This document shows positions 51,623-55,978 of a stretch of 55,978 bases of DNA, in pieces. The notes beneath the pieces were generated by a model. That model was not told the origin of the DNA, ran no database searches, and saw only the letters and a program-made list of their open reading frames with translations. This stretch comes from MGNI01 sp964353875 (GTDB lineage Bacteria; Chloroflexota; Anaerolineae; Anaerolineales; E44-bin32), in contig CAYGXU010000008.1 in assembly GCA_964353875.1 (NCBI GenBank), forward strand, positions 1-55,978, read 5' to 3'. Positions within the stretch are counted from its first letter, which is position 1. Each line of letters starts with the position of its first letter. The position numbers and the translations under genes were made by a program.

Positions 51623-52184
51623 ATTTCGTACAGGGAATCAACTTCTCAAATGAGATCCAATCTACCTAATGAAGTGGGATGGTCGCTATCGATTTCCCTT
51701 TTCCCCATTTAATACATTTCTAACAGCAGCATCAACCCTCTTGTGATCATCACCTACCGGATGGATGAATTGAAGTCATTATGGCTAAGTTGTCTGACCA
51801 TATCAGCCGGGATCGACATTAACAGATGAAAGCGAAGGCTCAACTGTTTTGTTTCAATGCTTCGTTCACATGAGAGGGATTTATTACTTCCTGTTGAGCG
51901 TAAATGGCGAATTTCATCGAGGATTTCCAAAAATCTCCCCGGATAGCTTCAGGATCCTATGACAAAGTAGGGTATGGGAAGGTGTTCCCAAGAGTATTAC
52001 TTTCACTAACCGAAGCACTATGGTTTGTTGCCGGGTATTTCTCAGAGGGATTTCGATCAGAAATGCACATGATCAGACGGATGAAGATGGAGTTGTATTG
52101 AAAATCAAGAAGAGGGAATGAATACCAGGGGTCGCATTTTGTATTGGGTGATTACGAAAGGTGATGGTTGGAGATTATTCTTGG
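51623..52184. other. Intergenic region between convergent dnaA and priA
   Basis: This is 562 bp with no credible gene, no perfect DnaA box and no strong terminator. A 65-codon frame at 51904-52101 has no ribosome-binding site or motif and I do not call it. Confidence 0.5.
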
Positions 52185-54686
52185 CTATAGAAGTGAAACA
52201 GGGTCGATATCGACAATCCAGCCTTCGGGAAGAGGCTCAGGTATCCATTGTGTCGGTTCCGAAGCGCGGATAATGATTTGCCATCGGTATTCACCCCCTA
52301 GTTTTTCAAAAAAACAAGGGACTGGGCCAATAAGTTCTGCTTTGAAATCCGTTGAGCCTAATTTACTTCGGATGAGACCTCCCACTTTTTGGCTTTCCGC
52401 TTGTGCAACATGCGCAAGTCGATTTTTATAAAGAAGACGCGCCAGGCGTTGAAACGGCGGATATACCAAATGACGTCGATACTCGATTTCCTTTTGATAG
52501 AAAGCGAGATAGTCGTGCTGAGAAGCGGCGCGGATGGCATAATGCTCGGGTTGGTAAGTTTGCAGGACCACTTGCCCTCCAAGAAGCCCTCTCCCTGCCC
52601 GTCCAGAGACTTGGGTGAGCACCTGGAATGTGCGCTCTGAGGCGCGGTAATCGGGGAGGTTGAGGCCGACATCAGCCGAGACGACGCCAACGAGTGTCAC
52701 CAGGGGCAGATCTAATCCTTTAGCAATCATCTGTGTGCCGATGAGTACATCGGCTCGATGGGCAGCGAAATGGGCGAGGATAAGTTCGTGAGCCCCTTTC
52801 TTTCGTGTCGTATCCCAATCCCATCGTAAAGTTCGCGCAGCAGGGAATAGATGATTGACTGCAGCTTCGATGCTCTGTGTGCCCGCCCCAAATTGCTTAA
52901 TGCGAGTACTTTTACAGCGAGGACATTTCTTCGGTAACCCGCGCCGGTAGCCACAACGATGACAGAGTAGTTGATCTTGTTGACGGTGAAATGTAAGCGG
53001 CGTATCACATTGTGGGCATTGGAGCGCCTCGCCACAATCACGGCAAAAGATATAAGTGGCAGAGCCGCGCCGGTTGAGGAACAAGATGGCTTGATGACCC
53101 GCCTCAAGGGTCTCTGCAAGAGCCTTTGTGAGGGCTCGGCTGAAGATGGAACGATTCCCGCTGCGTAACTCCTGGCGCATGTCCACCACACGCACCGGTG
53201 GAAGGTCAATCCAATCTGCTTCCGCCTCGGCAGGACGGTAGTGGCTTTTTATCCCGAGGCGGGTTGACTGCCCTTCGATTCGTTGGCGATGAGCCAGGAT
53301 GCGTTGTGGGAGGGTGAGGTATTCGATTTTACCCTTTTGTGCCTGATACATGGTAATGACATCTGGAGTGGCGCTGCCCAGGATGCAGGTGGCGCCGAGA
53401 ATCTGGGAATAGGCCAGCGCCGTTTCACGCGCATGGTAACGAGGATTTTGCCCTTGTTCTTTAAAAGAGTCATCATGGCATTCGTCCAATACGATGAGAC
53501 GAATATTGGGCATGGGCGTAAAGAGGGCGCTACGCGGACCAATCACGACTTTGAGATCTCCAGAACGACAACGACGCCAGGTGTCGAAGCGTTCTCCTAA
53601 GGAGAGTTGTGAATGAATCAGCCCCACTTCTCCTGGAAAGCGAGTCAGAAATCGACGTACAGTTTGTGGTGTGAGCGCGATTTCAGGGACGAGTACAATA
53701 GCGCCATGGCCGAGGGCAAGGGTCTCACCCACGGCTCGTAAGTAGATTTCCGTCTTCCCTGAGCCGGTAACACCATGCAGGAGGAAAGGTTTTCTGGGCT
53801 GGTCAGGTGGCAGGTGTAATTGGTCGCGGATTGGTTCCCATGCTTTGGCTTGATCTGTGGTCAATCGGGGGGCATATACAGGTACGAAATCCATTTGAGC
53901 TAAAGGATCTCGCCAGACTTCAGCCTCGCTCAAAGCGATGATCCCTTCGTCCCGCAATTGATTGAGATCCGAAAGACTTGCCCCGCTTTCGGCGTAGATC
54001 CAAGCGACTTCCAGGGGTTCTCCCTCCAGGATGAGCAGCTCCACAATCGATCGACGCCTGTGCGATGCCAGGCTGTCTGATCTTCCGATCTTGCTCACTC
54101 GATCACGACCTATCTCTGGCGGCAGAATAAGACGAGCAGTGCGGACATGGCGGGGGTGTACGCTTGGCGATTTTAAGATAGAAGTGCGAATCACAACCCC
54201 CCGACGCAACAAGGTCTCTGCAGCGCTATGCCAGGCAGTCCTGGGAAAGGCGTGGGCAAGCTGACGTCCACGCAAAGGCCCTCGTTGGATGAGCAAGTCG
54301 ATTAACTTTCGCTCTGTGGGTGTCTTGCCCTCCGCATCGGGGATAACAAGCGAATATTTCGAATCCGCCCGTTGACTCAATCCAGAAGGGATCATCAAAT
54401 TGATACAGTCACTCAAAGGAGCTGTCGTTTCTTTTTGCAGCCAACGCGCAAGGGCTATTTGAGCGTTCGTCAGAACTGGACGGGGGTTAACCAGGCCCAT
54501 GACTGGGCGTGTCTCTGGGACAGGAGCGGTAGGGTCCAGAGAAAGCACGACACCTTGAACCTGGCGTTCGCCGAAAGGCACAGTGATGAGATGACCTGGA
54601 GCGATTTGATCCTCAAGCTCGGGCGGAATATGGTAATGAAATGTGCCGCGCACAGGAGGAAGGTTGAGAGCAACCTCAACGAACAT
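52185..54686 (-). CDS. priA: Primosomal protein N' (PriA helicase)
   Basis: PriA restarts stalled forks by unwinding DNA and loading the helicase. The 833-residue chain has the N-terminal 3'-DNA-binding domain (VEVALNLPPVRGTFHYHIP), a winged-helix part, helicase lobe 1 with Walker A GVTGSGKTEIYLRA and Walker B LIVLDECHDDSFKEQ (DECH where DEEH is usual), two zinc-binding clusters (CRDCGEALQCPQC; CHRCGYRRGLPKKCPRC, eight Cys), and lobe 2 with GTQMIAKGLDLPLVTLVGV and QVSGRAGRG. All parts are present, so it is probably functional. It begins 5 bp after the stop of the CorC-like gene and is probably co-transcribed. Confidence 0.96.
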   Translation of the reverse strand: MFVEVALNLPPVRGTFHYHIPPELEDQIAPGHLITVPFGERQVQGVVLSLDPTAPVPETRPVMGLVNPRPVLTNAQIALARWLQKETTAPLSDCINLMIPSGLSQRADSKYSLVIPDAEGKTPTERKLIDLLIQRGPLRGRQLAHAFPRTAWHSAAETLLRRGVVIRTSILKSPSVHPRHVRTARLILPPEIGRDRVSKIGRSDSLASHRRRSIVELLILEGEPLEVAWIYAESGASLSDLNQLRDEGIIALSEAEVWRDPLAQMDFVPVYAPRLTTDQAKAWEPIRDQLHLPPDQPRKPFLLHGVTGSGKTEIYLRAVGETLALGHGAIVLVPEIALTPQTVRRFLTRFPGEVGLIHSQLSLGERFDTWRRCRSGDLKVVIGPRSALFTPMPNIRLIVLDECHDDSFKEQGQNPRYHARETALAYSQILGATCILGSATPDVITMYQAQKGKIEYLTLPQRILAHRQRIEGQSTRLGIKSHYRPAEAEADWIDLPPVRVVDMRQELRSGNRSIFSRALTKALAETLEAGHQAILFLNRRGSATYIFCRDCGEALQCPQCDTPLTFHRQQDQLLCHRCGYRRGLPKKCPRCKSTRIKQFGAGTQSIEAAVNHLFPAARTLRWDWDTTRKKGAHELILAHFAAHRADVLIGTQMIAKGLDLPLVTLVGVVSADVGLNLPDYRASERTFQVLTQVSGRAGRGLLGGQVVLQTYQPEHYAIRAASQHDYLAFYQKEIEYRRHLVYPPFQRLARLLYKNRLAHVAQAESQKVGGLIRSKLGSTDFKAELIGPVPCFFEKLGGEYRWQIIIRASEPTQWIPEPLPEGWIVDIDPVSLL

Positions 54687-54691
54687 CCAAG

Positions 54692-55978
54692 TTACTCATT
54701 CGTTTGCTCGGAGGGGGTGCGATTCTCTGGCAATTTCGTTAATGAAAGTTTAACTCGTGCGATGCGTAAACCGTCCATCGCGGTGACATGCAGATGAGCT
54801 CCATCAGCATAAATGGAATCACCCACTTGTGCGATACGACCCAGCCGACCGAGGATATATCCAGCGATCGTGTCGTAATGGGGATCTGATAAGTGCAAAT
54901 GAAAATACTCGTTGACAACGTCGATCAGTGTCAAACCGTCAATGGAAGACGATCCATCTTGTAAGGGTTGAATCTCCGGTTCTGTGTCGAAGGGATCGCT
55001 GACTTCCCCAACAATCTCCTCCATCAGATCTTCAAGAGTGACTAACCCCGCAGTTCCTCCATATTCATCCAGGACAATAGCGAGATGGCGTTTAAGCGCG
55101 CGAAAGCGACTAAGAAGCTCATCCAGACGAGCAGTCTCGGGGACAAAAATGGCCTCCCGCATAATATCCTTGGCCCGAATACCCTTATGGTCATCATTCC
55201 AAAGTACCCGTACCAGATCTTTCAGATGCACAACCCCGACCATATGATCCTGGCTGGTCTCATATACTGGAAACTTGGTATAGGGATGCTGCACAGTGAT
55301 TTCGATGATCTCTTCTAATGTAGCCTGAGCAGAAACTGTAATCATTTCGGTTCTAGGGATCATCACATGCCGAACCAGCATCTCGGCAAAATCAAAGACG
55401 GCATGGAGCATTTCCTCTTCGCTGTCCTTGACGATGCCACTCTCCGCGCTTGCCGTTGCCAACATTTTCAATTCCTCAGCTGAATGGGCAAGCTCATAGG
55501 CAGAGGCAGGTCGAACTTTAAGCAGGCGTAATAAAGCATTGCCAGCGCCGTTTAATAACCAAATGGCTGGTTTAAAAATCCATTCAATCCAGACTGTAGG
55601 TTGAGCTATTGCGAGGGAGGTGCGTTCAGGATTCTGTAAAGCGATCGATTTAGGCGCCAATTCGCCGATGACGACATGTAGGAAAGTGATGATGGCGAAA
55701 GCGAAACCAGATGCAACACTATGTGAAACGGTATCCTCGATTTCAGTTGGGAAAAGCCGGATGATTGGCTGGAGAAAGTGTGCTAATGCGGGTTCTCCAA
55801 TCCAACCTAATGCCAGGCTGGATAAGGTGATCCCAAGTTGTGTTGCTGCGATAAAACGATCGGGGTCATCAATCGCTTTTTTCACCCAAAAAGCGGTGCG
55901 GTTCCCTTGAGCAATGAGTTCGGCGATGCGAGTTGAGCGAACTCGTACGAGCGAAAATTCGGCAGCCACAAAAAATCC
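54692..55978 (-). CDS. CorC/HlyC-type CNNM-CBS membrane protein, 5' end outside window
   Basis: The frame stays open to the window edge (it reads GFFVAAEFSLVRVR), so the first membrane helix and start are missing. A DUF21/CNNM transmembrane region (about 1-170; ITLSSLALGWIGEPAL, VVIGELAPKSIALQNPE) is followed by two CBS domains (about 195-320; VMIPRTEM, YPVY-like FPVYETSQDHMVGVVHLKDLV, IVLDEYGGTAGLVTLEDLMEEIVGEV) and a C-terminal CorC/HlyC domain (SSSIDGLTLIDVVNEYF). Family members are implicated in Mg2+ or other divalent-cation efflux; 'haemolysin' is a historical label. It lies upstream of priA. Confidence 0.92.
   Translation of the reverse strand, partial: GFFVAAEFSLVRVRSTRIAELIAQGNRTAFWVKKAIDDPDRFIAATQLGITLSSLALGWIGEPALAHFLQPIIRLFPTEIEDTVSHSVASGFAFAIITFLHVVIGELAPKSIALQNPERTSLAIAQPTVWIEWIFKPAIWLLNGAGNALLRLLKVRPASAYELAHSAEELKMLATASAESGIVKDSEEEMLHAVFDFAEMLVRHVMIPRTEMITVSAQATLEEIIEITVQHPYTKFPVYETSQDHMVGVVHLKDLVRVLWNDDHKGIRAKDIMREAIFVPETARLDELLSRFRALKRHLAIVLDEYGGTAGLVTLEDLMEEIVGEVSDPFDTEPEIQPLQDGSSSIDGLTLIDVVNEYFHLHLSDPHYDTIAGYILGRLGRIAQVGDSIYADGAHLHVTAMDGLRIARVKLSLTKLPENRTPSEQTNE

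Noticed and set aside
51904..52101. 65-codon plus-strand ORF between dnaA and priA
   Set aside because: No ribosome-binding site, no motif and no promoter signal.
49643..52184. Chromosomal origin flanking dnaA
   Set aside because: Only two near-match DnaA boxes and no box cluster with an adjacent AT-rich unwinding element.

Overview
The window looks like chromosomal DNA from a member of the Chloroflexota, probably Anaerolineae-like. This is an inference. It rests on several signs: the mixture of a bacterial ClpC/S1/DnaA core with an ADP-forming acyl-CoA synthetase, very large multi-GAF histidine kinases, C39-peptidase/TPR and LysM envelope proteins with Thr/Pro-rich linkers, three-gene membrane coiled-coil modules, and interspersed repeats of the 'cccgcccctac' kind. 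I see no phage, plasmid, IS transposase, CRISPR array, rRNA or tRNA. One run of 10 N (8370-8379) marks a scaffold gap.

Layout. 1-170: short tandem repeat array. 173-4780 (minus): purA, a membrane-anchored C39-peptidase/TPR protein, murJ. 5128-5946 (plus): LysM/B-repeat-like surface protein. 5963-6256: an apparently free-standing structured RNA locus. It has four direct repeats phased at exactly 11 bp, a TATAAT box, about 165 nt of consecutive stem-loops and two terminators. 6511-7038: DUF7662-like domain fused to an XRE helix-turn-helix. 7298-7830: a perfect consensus promoter overlapped by a GAAC-N4-GTTC palindrome, driving a small unknown ORF. 7831-9300: gene-poor stretch with the assembly gap and a 164-bp imperfect palindrome that has a second partial copy at 20124. 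9301-10104: coiled-coil J-domain protein. 10550-13250 (minus): aconitase broken by a one-base homopolymer frameshift and with altered active-site residues. 13511-16696: five-GAF histidine kinase. 16811-20030 (minus): ADP-forming acyl-CoA synthetase plus a BioD-like/DRTGG protein. 20372-22703 (minus): NERD-like membrane protein, GT2 glycosyltransferase, RNase HII. 23229-25209: NfeD-type membrane protease and FHA protein. 25512-28667: secreted PCMT overlapping tail-to-tail with a membrane spermidine-synthase-like protein. 28874-29272: Hsp20. 29694-32152: operon of three single-pass coiled-coil membrane proteins, the first with a cytoplasmic HhH domain. 32692-35984 (minus): DnaJ/CbpA, HtrA-like lipoprotein and eRF1-like ribosome-associated factor. 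36280-39473: a receiver-GAF protein that has lost its phosphoacceptor Asp, followed by a receiver-GAF-PAS-histidine kinase. 39794-41059: RNase H-like exonuclease. 41309-43368 (minus): Mg/Co-chelatase AAA+ and VWA parts joined through a ten-A slippery run. 43477-45099: S1-domain protein. 45285-51622: clpC, radA, dnaA. 52185-55978 (minus): priA and a CorC/HlyC-type CBS protein cut by the window end.

How it fits together. Much of the window is housekeeping: purine synthesis, lipid II flipping, proteostasis by Hsp20/DnaJ/HtrA/ClpC, and replication/repair by DnaA/RadA/PriA/RNase HII. Sensory and envelope proteins are interleaved. The most unusual signals are the operator-driven structured RNA at 5963-6200, the frameshift-organised chelatase gene, the SOS-box-like promoter at 7298-7349, the three-gene coiled-coil operon and the palindromic element. 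Functional assignments come from sequence motifs read by eye; no database search was run.
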